Assembly: GCA_049999765.1 (NCBI GenBank)
Contig: JBNGIQ010009000.1
Coordinates: forward strand, 186,075-250,074
DNA length: 64,000 nt
Direction of reading: 5' to 3'
DNA from: Phaeoceros laevis
Lineage: Eukaryota > Anthocerotophyta > Anthocerotopsida > Notothyladales
Shown: positions 20,160 to 30,046 of the stretch, piece by piece
Numbering within the stretch: position 1 is the stretch's first letter
Layout of the letters: each line of letters begins with the position of its first letter
The notes under the pieces: generated by a model
Told to the model about the DNA's origin: nothing
Seen by the model: only the letters and a program-made list of their open reading frames with translations
Database searches by the model: none
Position numbers and translations under genes: made by a program

Positions 20160-20972
20160 GTTCTGTAAGCTTAGCTCTTTCAAGTTCGAGCATGTTTTCA
20201 CCAAGCAGCAGCCGACAAAGTCTGCTTGTTTGCTTGCAAGTAAGGCCTTGGCTTCTGCTATCCTCAACTGCGAGTCCAAATTTAGGTTCCGTGAAGTCGC
20301 ACCTCTGTCACCTTGAAGGATGGTGTGCAAAATAAGAAACGACCTGCTCTTCACTCTTGCATGAATACCTGTGAGCTACGGGCTTGGAGGTTTGCAAGGG
20401 GTTCTTGCTGGTAACTCTTGCGAAGAATTAGCTTCAGTGCTGAGGTTTCTAGTGCCGGTGACCATAGAACATTTATAATCTATATAATTCCGCTTGCAAG
20501 AACGAGCAGTGATCTCAAGTCCAATGCATCACTCCAGAAATCTTGTTGCCTGATCAGAACCAGTCAGAAACGCCTACACAGGGAATAGGAGCACGGGTCG
20601 CGCTCATGACCTCCAATCGTTACGGGTGGAAGAGTTACTGACAGCCATAGCCTCCTACCTGGTGAAGGTCCATTGTACAGTTGTGTAAAAATTCTCGGGC
20701 CGCAACCTTCCTACTTATTTTAGGGACCAAATCTTGGAACAGTAAAGCAGTGCCTCCTCTTAGCGGGAGGAGAGGCATTTCTTCTTCCGAAGCCACAGGT
20801 TGAGGGGGATGGACGCGGCACGAAAGAGGACTGCAGACGGCTCAATGTGCCAGAAAGACAGCAACAGCCGCTGCAACAGGGAGCAGGTGAGTTGCTTGGG
20901 GGCGTCTGCTGTCTCATCCATATGTGCCTGTAGCTAACAGGGCTAATTTGCAGCTGCGAGGTGCTTCTCCGG
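20160..20972. other. Intergenic or possible 5' exon region
   Basis: Mostly featureless. A short ATG-initiated stretch at 20811-20886 ends at a good donor (CAG|GTGAGT), and an acceptor (TTTGCAG) at 20947-20953 precedes the F-box sequence, so it may be a 5' exon of that gene, but the simple splice does not keep the F-box frame. Confidence 0.35.
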
Positions 20973-21522
20973 ATGCTTGGAGACGGTCAGGTTACTGGAA
21001 CAAGCTTGGACATGGGTAGCGCCTTATGGGGACAGATGCCCCCTGACATAATGCTGTTGATTCTACATGTGTTGGCCCCCTTGGCTCAAGCACGGTTTCG
21101 GTCAGTCTGCAAAGCGTGGTGCTCTTTTTGTCACCTTCCCGAATTCAAAAGAAGAAGGCACCTGCCCTGTTTGCCATTGCATTCCCCTGGAACCAGAACT
21201 TGTCTGACCTAAGGATGAGAAAGAGAGTGCGAAGGCTCAGCCTGCGGGCAAATATTCCTCACTACGGGGACTTCAATTGTTTCAGCCCGAAGTGTTCTTC
21301 CAATTGTGTCAGCTCCCGCTTTACTCCTACGACATTGTCCCTCAGGATGGCATGCTCTCCGTGAAGATCTCAACAAGCATAGCAAGGGAGGACTGGGAGT
21401 ACCATCGTTTCCACGAGTACTTTGATCAACCCCAGGACCGGTACGTGGCTCGGGTGCCTAAGGCACAAACACGAAAACCCCATATAAGCTGGGAAAGGCA
21501 AGTGTGGTGGCTCGCATCCTAA
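20973..21522 (+). pseudogene. F-box gene fragment, frameshifted
   Basis: The first frame encodes an F-box-like segment, WGQMPPDIMLLILHVLAP followed by RFRSVCKAWCSF, which has the family's LP-D-hydrophobic spacing and RFRxVCKxW ending. F-box proteins are substrate receptors of SCF ubiquitin ligases and bind SKP1 through this domain. After the F-box the frame stops at 21212. Protein-like sequence continues in a second frame (FAIAFPWNQNLSDL) and a third (IVPQDGMLSVKIS). This suggests at least two frameshifts or unrecognised introns. The C-terminal substrate domain is not identifiable. Confidence 0.5.
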
Positions 21523-21787
21523 GCCGTCCCTTACTGCCTGGCAGGTAGGAAACTCACTAGCGAAAACAGCGTCCCCCATTTGCAAGTTGTGCACCATAAT
21601 TTATTGCCAGATGTTACCAGATTGGCAAATTCAAAGCAAAGAAGCAGCAGCGCTGCTCGCCCTCTGAAGTAAGGAATACGTTCTTCTCGAGGAGTGTCAC
21701 AAGCAAAACCCTGAATTATCAGGAATAGCCCTGCAAAGTTCGAACTTCATACCTGATTGTCCTGACTCCTGGTACGACATTGTCACC

Positions 21788-22470
21788 CATTTTAAGATCT
21801 TTTCGTCATGTGTGGGGCTGCGGCCCATAAAGCACTGGATAAAGTTCCTTCATATCGACGCAGTGGAGATTTGACCTCTGCTAATTCCGTAGGAGTGGTG
21901 CGGGGACAGTGCAGGGAAGAGTGTTGACTCTGTTGAGGGCGGATGAACTTTTTTGTTTTCGTCATGTGTGCGGCTGCGTTCCATAGGCACTGGATGAAGT
22001 TTCTTCATATATGTGGTAGTATGGCAGCACCGGGTGCCACCGGGTGTAGTGTCCTCCCTAAAAGGCGCGCCAGTAGTCGGTCCTCCCTATAAGGCGCGCA
22101 TATAGGGAGAGGATGAGGATCGTTATGCGCACGGATATCATTATCCTTTCCCTATATGCGCGCGCGCTTAAAGGAAGCGCGCCTTTTAGGAGTAGTGAGA
22201 CCTGGATTCGGATTCGAACCAGGTTCCACTACTACCTACTTTCTCACCTATACCATCTCTCCGCAAGGGGCCTGTATCCTTCCTTAATCAAGTTTAATTA
22301 TATCCAAATCTGGCTTGGGGCTACGTCGGGTAGCGGCCGACCCCGGCCCGCTACCCGATCCGTATCGATGAAGTGGATATTTGACCTCTGCTAATTCCGT
22401 AGGAATGGTGTGCGGACGTCCGCAGGACAGTGGAGGGAAGAGTGTTGAGGGCGGATCATCTTTTTTTGTG
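21788..22470. repeat. Two-copy tandem repeat, second copy split by an insertion
   Basis: Copy A (about 21793-21955) runs from TTTCGTCATGTGTG through GACCTCTGCTAATTCCGTAGGA to TTGAGGGCGGAT. Copy B starts at about 21957 with the same text but is interrupted after TTCATAT at 22010 and resumes at 22366 (CGATGAAGTGGAT) to about 22470. Aligning the copies defines an insertion of about 353 bp. Confidence 0.75.
22011..22365. mobile_element. Non-autonomous insertion with hairpin and Pol III box-like motifs
   Basis: This stretch is absent from the otherwise matching copy A, so it is an insertion; TAT lies at both edges (22008-22010 and 22363-22365) and may be a short target duplication. It has no coding capacity. 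About 22045-22195 folds as an imperfect long hairpin (CTCCCTAAAAGGCGCGCC against GGCGCGC-like text, and GCGCGCATATAGGG against CCCTATATGCGCGC). A smaller hairpin (CGGGTAGCGG/CCGCTACCCG) lies at about 22328-22358. On the minus strand GGTTCGAATCC (22211-22221) fits a tRNA B box, and TGGTATAGGTG upstream of it resembles an A box. It could be a MITE or a SINE-like element. Confidence 0.55.
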
Positions 22471-22591
22471 TGTGGAGGAAGATTTACGCTGAATTGACCA
22501 GAGGCCTCTCAGACTGCGGGACACCGTTGGTCGGTGGGGATATCAGGATGGTGATTCCGAGAGTGCCCGGGTTGAGAAAGAGTATGCCAGC

Positions 22592-24100
22592 ATGAGGTGG
22601 ACACTACAGAAGCTAGGCGTTCGGCAGTTTTTGAAGAGAAACACTTTGGAGAGGACGTTGGTTTCAAGGTCCAAGGGGAAGATAAAAACACCTAAACCAG
22701 AGAAGGAGAATGGCAGGGATCAGGCAAAAATGAATGTCTTAAAAGTCCGTGACATTATGCAGGGACAGTCATGGGACCATGACACGGAAGCTGCGCTGAG
22801 ACCATTCCAAGGCTTGTTAAAGCCGTATCAAGTGAGTGAGGTTTTGAAGACACTGACGGATGCAAAAGCAGCAGTTGGTTTCTTCAAGTGGGCTGGCAGG
22901 CAGAAAGACTACACTCATGATAGCTTCACATACAATATATTGGCGAAGGTACTTGGGGCTGGAGGGCACTTCGAGGATATGTGGAAAGTGCTCGGAGATA
23001 TGCAGAAACATGGGTGTGAGATGGATGCTGTTACCTTCAGCACAGTATTAACGAGCTATGGCAAGGCGAATAGGCTAAGGAGTGCAGTGAAGGCATTTCA
23101 CCGGCTGAAAGCCGATGGGATGCCGGTGAACACGGTGGCGTACAACTGTTTGATTGATCTGTTCATAAAAGGGGGAGATCCTCATCAAGCATGGGAGCTT
23201 TACGTTGGGATGCAGGAGGAAGGGTGCGAGCCTGATAAGCTCACCTACACTATTCTGATTGATGCATTGGGGAAGGACAAGAAGCTGGATGACGCTCTTG
23301 ACTTGTATAGGCAGATGAAGGAGAAGGGCATTCCCTCTGATGGGGTTATATATAACGTCTTGCTAAAGGGCTTTGTAACCGCAGGGCGGATTGCTGAAGC
23401 TTTGAAACTCTTCGAGGAGATCAAGGAGAATGGTAACATTGGTGTCACCTCGTACAACACTCTCATAAACGGGTTAGGGAGGACAGGCAGGTTGAGTGAA
23501 GCCCTGAAGACCTTCGCAGAGATGGGGGAGATGGGGTTCGCCGCAAACCTGGTGACATACAACGTTTTGGTTACAGCATGTGGAAAAGCAAACATGCAGG
23601 ACAAGGCGTTCAAAATCTTTGGGCAAATGCAAGATCAGGGGATTGTACCTGACGTCATCACTTACAATGCCCTCTTGTTCGGTATCGGCAAGTCAGGTCA
23701 GATGGACAAAGCCTACAAGCTTTTTGAAGATATGAAAAAACAGGGCATTTCTCCAACTAAAGTGACTTACACAACCCTCATGCAAGCTGCGGGATATGCT
23801 GGGCACATCGACCAGATTGTCACACTATTTGAGGAGATGAAAAGGAAAGGCGGCATCTTAGATTTGATAGCTTACAACATCGTCATAGACAAGCTTGGAA
23901 AAGCTGGGCGAGTGAAAGAGGCTTGCGAAATTTTCAACCAAATGAAGGCAGATGGATTTGCACCAGACGTGATCACTTACAATGCTGTTATGTATGGGCT
24001 AAGAAAAGCAGGCAAAACAAATGAGGCTTACAAGATTTGTGGGGATATGGAGGCTTCTGGAATTCGTCCAAATGCCATCACCCTGTCCATCTTGAGGTAG
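22592..24100 (+). CDS. P-class pentatricopeptide repeat protein
   Basis: Intronless gene for 502 aa. The start ATG gives a basic, Arg/Lys-rich N-terminus (MRWTLQKLGVRQFLKR) compatible with mitochondrial targeting. A short pre-PPR segment (ALRPFQGLLKPYQVSEVLKT ... FFKWAGRQK) is typical of land-plant P-class proteins. About eleven 35-residue PPR motifs follow, with the standard Y-N-x-L-I and G-x-x-A-x-x-L-F-x-x-M pattern and most motifs ending P-D or a variant. There is no E, DYW or SMR domain. P-class PPRs bind organellar RNA and act in stabilisation, processing, splicing or translation rather than editing. It is not closely related to the PLS-DYW array in this window. Confidence 0.92.
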   Translation: MRWTLQKLGVRQFLKRNTLERTLVSRSKGKIKTPKPEKENGRDQAKMNVLKVRDIMQGQSWDHDTEAALRPFQGLLKPYQVSEVLKTLTDAKAAVGFFKWAGRQKDYTHDSFTYNILAKVLGAGGHFEDMWKVLGDMQKHGCEMDAVTFSTVLTSYGKANRLRSAVKAFHRLKADGMPVNTVAYNCLIDLFIKGGDPHQAWELYVGMQEEGCEPDKLTYTILIDALGKDKKLDDALDLYRQMKEKGIPSDGVIYNVLLKGFVTAGRIAEALKLFEEIKENGNIGVTSYNTLINGLGRTGRLSEALKTFAEMGEMGFAANLVTYNVLVTACGKANMQDKAFKIFGQMQDQGIVPDVITYNALLFGIGKSGQMDKAYKLFEDMKKQGISPTKVTYTTLMQAAGYAGHIDQIVTLFEEMKRKGGILDLIAYNIVIDKLGKAGRVKEACEIFNQMKADGFAPDVITYNAVMYGLRKAGKTNEAYKICGDMEASGIRPNAITLSILR

Positions 24101-25274
24101 GCAAGTGGAGCCAATATCGCACATTTTGTTCGGGTGCAGAGCAAAACATTAGCTCTTCTGGAAGACCTCGCAGAGTTGGTGTTCAGGGATCCACACCGCA
24201 GGTGGCTGGCTATATCTGCCAACCAATTTCGCTCTAGACTTGGAAGTATCTCTCACTGACTGTGATTGAAGGTGAGTCAACAAGGTGGTCTCATCGTTTG
24301 GTAAGCTGGAAAATGTCGTCATCACTTCCTCGTTATATATTGGAATCCACCTTCAAACCTTTGAAAGAGTTTCAGAACAGCCGAGATCAGCTAAGATAAG
24401 ATATGGGAGCTGGGCGTTCCAAGTAGTCGTTCATAAAAGATCATCCTCTAATGAGATCCTAAAATTCTGTGGAATGAGAAAATGGCCAATGCAGCTTGCC
24501 TTCCAAATGGCAACCAATCTCTTTCAAACTCTCGGTAGCTAGTTTCCTGAGGTGACACATTCTTCCACACAAGTGCCAGCGTTTTGCTTCTATTTGCCTC
24601 GAGAGCTTCTGTTATCAGACGTTCTCGTCTTCACTGTTTCGAGGCACAAATATTGCGTTACTTTGCTGCCGGCACGAGCGTAGTAGCTGCACCTACCTAC
24701 CTAACCTACTTACCTAAGGGTACACGCCGGCTAGTACACATAGACCTACCTACCTAGCTACCTACCTTTGTGAGCCACAATGCTCGCATGTGCCTGTAGT
24801 GCCGGTAGACTGGTAGGTAGGTGCAAGCTGCAGCGTAAAGCGATGCTCGAGCCAAGTTAAAGGGCCCTTGCACGTGTCATTGCGTTGGGCCCAGGTGAAC
24901 TACCCTTCTTCCATGCTCCCCTTGCTCCCGCCCTCCAGACTTCCATCTTCCATCTGTGACTGCGCGTAGGTCGCATATGGCCCGCTGTCGGCGCTCGATT
25001 TCGAAACGTCTTTGCTGCTGGGTGAGCTCAACAGCTCGCAATTACAGCCTCCTGCCCGTTCTGGCAAGATACGAAAGCTCCCGCAGAGAATGGAACTGTA
25101 CGGGAAGTGCCGGGCCGCATTGTTGTGTCACGCAGCAGCAAAGACGATAGGTGATAGTCTTTGCTGCCTTGCCATGGGGTAGGCAGCGTCAACAAGAAGG
25201 GAAGGAGCAAGAAGTCTTGTTTCCGGAAGCAGGAGGAGCAAGAGGCGCCGTATGCCAGGCCAATTGGCTGTAGG
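24101..25274. other. Intergenic with CCTA-rich low-complexity tract
   Basis: No gene is recognised. At 24690-24770 there is a degenerate (CCTA)n tract. Its left end (about 24681-24699, TAGCTGCACCTACCTAC) is nearly the reverse complement of 24812-24831, so the two could pair. Confidence 0.5.
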
Positions 25275-26172
25275 ATGATGGAGGATACTACCCGTCCCCC
25301 GACGTTCCTCATCGACTTGGACCTGTGGGACAGGTTCAACAGTGAGCTGCGAGCTGCCTGCCACTGGTGCACGCACCACCACACCACCACGCCTGCGGAG
25401 GCGGCCAAGCAGCTAGACAGGGGGGACGGCTGGCCCAAGGACTGGGTGTCCAGAAAGGTGAAGAATTCTACTCGGCAGTTCGGCGGCCTCTTTATCTGCC
25501 CTGCTGCGGACTGCTCGGGGCACAACAACTCCAAGGGGGAGCGCCGTCGCCGTTGGTTTTGTCGCTTTTGCATCAACAGACACCTCGGCGTTGATCTCAA
25601 GAACTTCTTCCAGCTGGATGAGCTGCAAGGGCGGTGGATACAAAATCCTAGCTTGATATGCTGGCATTGCCGTGCCAAAATTGGGGACGCCTCCTGCGTC
25701 AATTGCCCGCAGAAGCACACCAAGAGGTCCAAGAGGGCTATCGATGCACCGGTGGCTGCGGTCCCGGTCTCGTTCTTGGGAGCTGCTGGAGATATTCACT
25801 TTCAAAGCGCAGGGAACGACGCAGTCGGGGCACAGTCCCGCAGTGTTCAAAGCGTGGACGACAAGAGTTATGTTACTGCTGAAGTCCGGCTGCCTCCTCC
25901 GCATCACACCACTTCGTCAGCCGCCGACCTTCGCTTTCTGACTTCTGCGTCTCAGCAATCGCGGTGGTTCTTTTCTGATAAGGCAGGCGATCAATTGCCG
26001 ATATTGCTTGTTATCTCTCAATTCGTGCAACTTTCTTCATATCCAGACTGCTCACAGTTCTGCGGCTTGCTTCGCCAGGGGTTTGCCTCCGGAGAATTGC
26101 AGGCGCAGGGCTCGGTTATTCAAAGCTTGCTTAATTTTGTAAACAATTCGTGCACACCCTTTCATGCGACAG
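25275..26172 (+). CDS. Cys/His-rich ORF reading into aspartyl aminopeptidase (exon 1 or separate gene)
   Basis: An open frame from ATGATGGAG to the donor ACAG|GTACTG. The first 165 or so residues are rich in Cys and His pairs (CHWCTHHH, FICPAADCSGH, WFCRFCINRH, and ICWHC-x8-SCVNC), suggesting zinc binding; I do not recognise the family. A low-complexity middle follows. The last about 17 codons (SLLNFVNNSCTPFHAT) are the expected N-terminus of an M18 aminopeptidase, and the phase fits the next exon exactly. No in-frame ATG occurs after the initial pair. So either this is a fusion protein, or an unseen upstream exon and acceptor supply the peptidase start. Confidence 0.55.
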
Positions 26173-28592
26173 GTACTGAGGTGTATTAAATGCGCGTCTC
26201 AATGAGCCAATGAGAAGACAAGCCTTCCTGTTTATCCGGCTTACTAACTCCCATCCTCTGGCTGTTACATNNNNNNNNNNGACAGGTACTGAGGTGTATT
26301 AAATGCGTGCAAGAATCTGAAATTTTTTTGTCGTTGCTTCCTGTTTATCCGGCTTACTAACTCCCATCCTCTGGCTGTTACATTGCAGCTGAGGCCAGAA
26401 AGCATCTGTTAGGGATAGGATTTCAACAATTAAGTGAATGCGAGGAGTGGCAATTGCAGCCAGGGGGACGCTATTTTTTCACCCGAAACATGTCTTCCAT
26501 ATATGCCTTTGCTGTGGGCAGAAAGTAAGCTCTCCCTTGTGGCCTCCATGTACCTCTTCTCTTCCTTTTTGTCTCGTAAAAGTGTGCGTGACTAAAGTCT
26601 TAGGTGAAGGACGAGTCCTTAAAGATTGTCAGGCTCCTTCAGTGAGAGGGAGTTTACTGTTCGCTCCTGCTACTTGCTCTAACAGACTTCGCTGCTTTAG
26701 TGTTGCTGCAGATTCAAGCCTGGGAGTGGCTTTCATGTCTTAGCAGCACACATGGACAGTCCCTGTTTAAAACTGAAGCCTGTCTCAGCATCATCCAAAG
26801 GCAAATTTTTACACGTGCGGGTTCAAACATATGGGACAGGTTTATGGCATACATGGTTTGATAGGGATCTAAGCATCGCTGGTCGCGTTCTTATTCGACG
26901 GAAGGGTGGTGAACTGGCTCATGAGCTTGTGCGGATTCGGCGCCCCATTTTGCGAATTCCCACTGTGGCCTTCTATTCTGAAAGGTTAGTGAGGCATCTC
27001 TGTCTGTGCCAAGCTGGCAGTGGTTTCCTGCATGTGTGGATGAAAAGCTCATTTGAATTGGCTCAACCACAAGAGAAAGTAATTAATAAAGCAGGATGGT
27101 TGCTTCAAAGGTCTGAAACTGGAGACAAGAGTGAGATGGATTCGCAGCTGGCCCCTTTGCTAGCAATGCAAATAGAGGCCGAGCTTACCATGTCTGGTGA
27201 ATCGGGCTCTACAATTCAGGCTGAGCACAGTATCTCCCCTAACTACTCTCCACATGAAGCCCATCACCCAGTTCTGCTCCAGGTAGGCTTTTGTGAAGTT
27301 GACATGTCTCTGAGTTTATTTTCCTTCTATATTCTGTTCAGTACTCATCTGCCTCCCTAAAACAGGTTCTGGCAGACGAACTCAAATGCGAGGTGAGCGA
27401 AATTGCAGATTTTGAGCTCAGTGTGTATGATACACAACCAGGCTGTGTTGGAGGTGCACGTGATGAATTTGTGTTTTCGGGCAGGCTTGATAACTTGGCC
27501 TCCTCCTTCTGTGCACTTTGGGCTCTGCTGGAGACGTGCTCAGACCCTGTTGCTTTGGCTGAGGAGAGCTCAGTCCGTATGGTGGCTCTTTTTGACAACG
27601 GGGAGGTAAGGTCTCCATGGTGATGACCTGATACAAGATGTCAAAGCAATAATCTTATGCAGCTTCGAGGTACTTTGTCTCTGACCCCATCAGATGTTAA
27701 AAATTTGGTGTCTTTTGCAGGTTGGATTGGACTCTGTTCAGGGCCCTGGTCCTCAAACGATGTTTCAAACTATGACTCGAATTGCGAGATGGCTTGCACG
27801 TGGGTCGAATGGGGAAGGCATTGTTGAAAGATCTATACGGCGTTCATTTATTGGTAAGAGTTTGTTAGATTTTGCATTATCCAGCAGGTCTCCAAACAGA
27901 GATGATAGTGGTTTCGGTGTATGAGATGCGAATTTGCAATTTTTGGGTGGATATCGATACATCAGATGATCAAGTAGACAGAATTAAGGTGGGCAAACTG
28001 GTGTTGCTGGCTACAACAGTGTCTGCAGATATGGCACATGCGTGGCATCCAAGTTACACCACAAGCAGTGAAGAACATCATCATCCAAAGATGCACGAAG
28101 GGCTGGTAATAAAGCATGATGTCAACCAAAGCCATGCCACAGATGCTATCACTTCTTTCCTGTTTAAGGAACTGGCCAAGCGAAGCTGCATCCCTACACA
28201 GGTTTGACGCTAACCTTCATGTAAAGGTCTTATGGTGCCAAGGAGAGCATTGTTCTGAGCTGACTGCAGATCCATTGTCGATGCAGAGTTTCCCTGTCAT
28301 GCGAGATGTGGGGTGCTGTTCCACTGTTGATTCGATATTGGCTTCAGGGTACGGCATCCGAGTTGTGGACTGTGGCTTGCCACAACTGTCAATGCACAGG
28401 TAACTGAAACGTCGACTGTGCGTCCTGTACTTTGGAGTCCGTCATATGTTCAACTTGTTAATACATGTGCGCACTGAGCGCAGTGTGCGGGAGATGTGTG
28501 GAACTGAGGACATAGAGGCAGCTGTTCGGCACTTCAAGGCCTTTTTTGCAGATTTCACTTCTTTGGAAGATCAACTTAGAGTCGACATCTAA
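26120..28592 (+). CDS. Aspartyl aminopeptidase (peptidase family M18), eight exons
   Basis: Exons end at 26172, then 26389-26524, 26712-27282, 27366-27605, 27721-27853, 28020-28201, 28287-28399 and 28484-28592; all phases match. The product aligns throughout with plant and animal aspartyl aminopeptidases, which are dodecameric, zinc-dependent, cytosolic or vacuolar enzymes removing N-terminal Asp/Glu. Landmarks: FHATAEARKHL, GFHVLAAHMDSPCLKLKP (zinc His), YGTGLWHTWFDRDL, FSGRLDN (bridging Asp), LFDNGEVG, VSADMAHAWHP, QLSMH (zinc His). The usual D-x-E-E-V-G has become DNGEVG, so the first Glu, the general base, is Gly; nearby SxSxQGA is also altered. Exon three carries an atypical stretch after FYSERL that may contain a missed intron. 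Intron 1 spans an assembly gap. The 5' limit is uncertain. Confidence 0.88.
26168..26383. repeat. Duplicated 103-bp contig ends around an assembly gap
   Basis: Positions 26168-26270 and 26281-26383 are both 103 bp, start with GACAGGTACTGAGGTG and end with CTCTGGCTGTTACAT, but differ over about 30 bp in the middle. They flank exactly ten N at 26271-26280. This looks like two unmerged versions of the same intron sequence. Confidence 0.85.
26271..26280. other. Assembly gap (10 N)
   Basis: A run of ten N inside intron 1 of the aspartyl aminopeptidase gene. Confidence 1.
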
Positions 28593-29625
28593 CTGGCGAC
28601 TGGTTCAGGCGGCCCCATCAGCTGGCGTGAATCATAAATTTTGGTGCTCACAATAGGCTTCCATTTTGGAGGGCTTGATCCTGTTGGGTCGTACAGCAGA
28701 TAGAATGTAACTTCGGGAGTGAAGTCATCCGATGCCCCCTTTTCCAGCTGTGGAATTCTAACAATACTGATATTTTTAGCCCTGGCCCAACAGTCCAGTG
28801 GTTATTCTCGTAGGCAATGAGAACTTCCGGTATCCTTTCCATTAGGAGGTAACTTTTGCTCACAGTAACCAACTACAGAGGACACCACAAGATTCAAGGG
28901 TACGTCATTTCATAGTAAACTCGAATAGGTTTAGAGAGACCCTGCAACGGTGCTTGCGCAATCTGTGAAACCCAGGGAGTAGAACTGGTCACATTCTCGC
29001 AACTACAGCGGAGGGTTATCTAAATTGGAAATCCCTTTGCTAAGGGAAGGACGAGTCCGCAAGTGGTACACACACCATAAATAAAGTCTATCTACCTGAT
29101 AGCAATATGGTCTCCAAAGCTGCTGGGAGAATGCCTATCATCGATTGCAATGCTCATTGTTGCGAGAATACGAATGTCTTTGAAAATCTCGTCTCTTGCT
29201 GCTCTGTCAAGTCAGGATTGTGCAGTCAAAAGTGTGCCATATGCCCACCTCTCTGCATATGCGGGAAACGCACGTCCCGTTACGATCTCTGAAACTTGTA
29301 GCGCCAGTTCCAGAACGCAATTCAAGGAGGGTGGATACCCTGTGCTTCCGACACAGATGTGTCGGGAGGGGGGGAGGGGGGGGGGGGCACATGGCGTCCA
29401 GCCTCCTCGAATGTAAGTTCTCACCCCCCTCTACTCCCGAGCATCTCTTGCATTTCCCAAGCTGCCCTCATTTTCAGGATTGAGGATCGGAAGGGGCGAA
29501 CATTGCAGCGATGCAGGAGCTCACCAGCCCCGCCAATTACGGCAACAACGGATCCCAGCTATGGTGCAGTTATCCCGCAAATCTACGCCTCCATTCCAGC
29601 ATCAATTGCAGTCGCCTGACTCTTC
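28589..29625 (-). CDS. Unrecognised multi-exon gene, convergent with the aminopeptidase
   Basis: Several protein-like stretches on the minus strand are bordered by good splice sites. The last one, about 28780 down to a TAG at 28589-28591, reads ISIVRIPQLEKG, TPEVTFYLLYDPTG, PPKWKPIVSTKIYDSRQL. Upstream are an exon near 29100-29210 (RAARDEIFKDIRILATMSI, after TTGACAG), one near 29220-29340 (YPPSLNCVLELALQVSEIV, AYAERWAYGTLL, after a C-rich tract and GCACAG) and possibly one near 29420-29560. I do not recognise the family and could not join all exons, so the model is partial. The stop codon overlaps the stop of the plus-strand aminopeptidase gene. The upstream limit is unknown; it may extend toward 30000. 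Confidence 0.4.
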
Positions 29626-30046
29626 TAGCCTTCACACTGTGAAATGCTCTCCACCATGATGTCGTGTTCCCTTTTTTATGTTTACATGGACTGCTTTGTC
29701 CAGAAAATGCGTAAATGGAGAGGAATGGGCTGGCTCATGCATGCTCTAGCAAATATGGCGCTTCCTCAGGGCTGCTGTATCGCTTCCTAAGCCCTTCTTT
29801 GGCATGGCCTGCTCACCAGCTGGACCAACCTCATTTTATCGGTCCGATGCAGAAGTGCCTGTATGAATCGGACCCACAGCTAGTTGCTCGACCTCTTATT
29901 CCCTCACGGACCCTTACTTCCCTTGCCTTCCAGGTGGCTCAACCATCCTGGGTGAGGCGGGATCTGAGGCAGGTGATGGCTCAGATGCCCTCCTACGTGA
30001 TAAGAGGCTCGGGCCTCCAGTTGAGCTTGTTTTCTTATCTTTTGAC

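Noticed and set aside
22200-22290. Functional tRNA gene on the minus strand (B-box match)
   Set aside because: A and B boxes are only 24 bp apart and no cloverleaf with acceptor stem and anticodon arm can be drawn; a SINE-like or chance match is more likely.
29364-29388. G-run (GGGAGGGGGGGAGGGG...) as a regulatory G-quadruplex
   Set aside because: On the minus strand it is a C-rich polypyrimidine tract just before a plausible acceptor (GCACAG), which explains it more simply; kept only as a note under the minus-strand gene.
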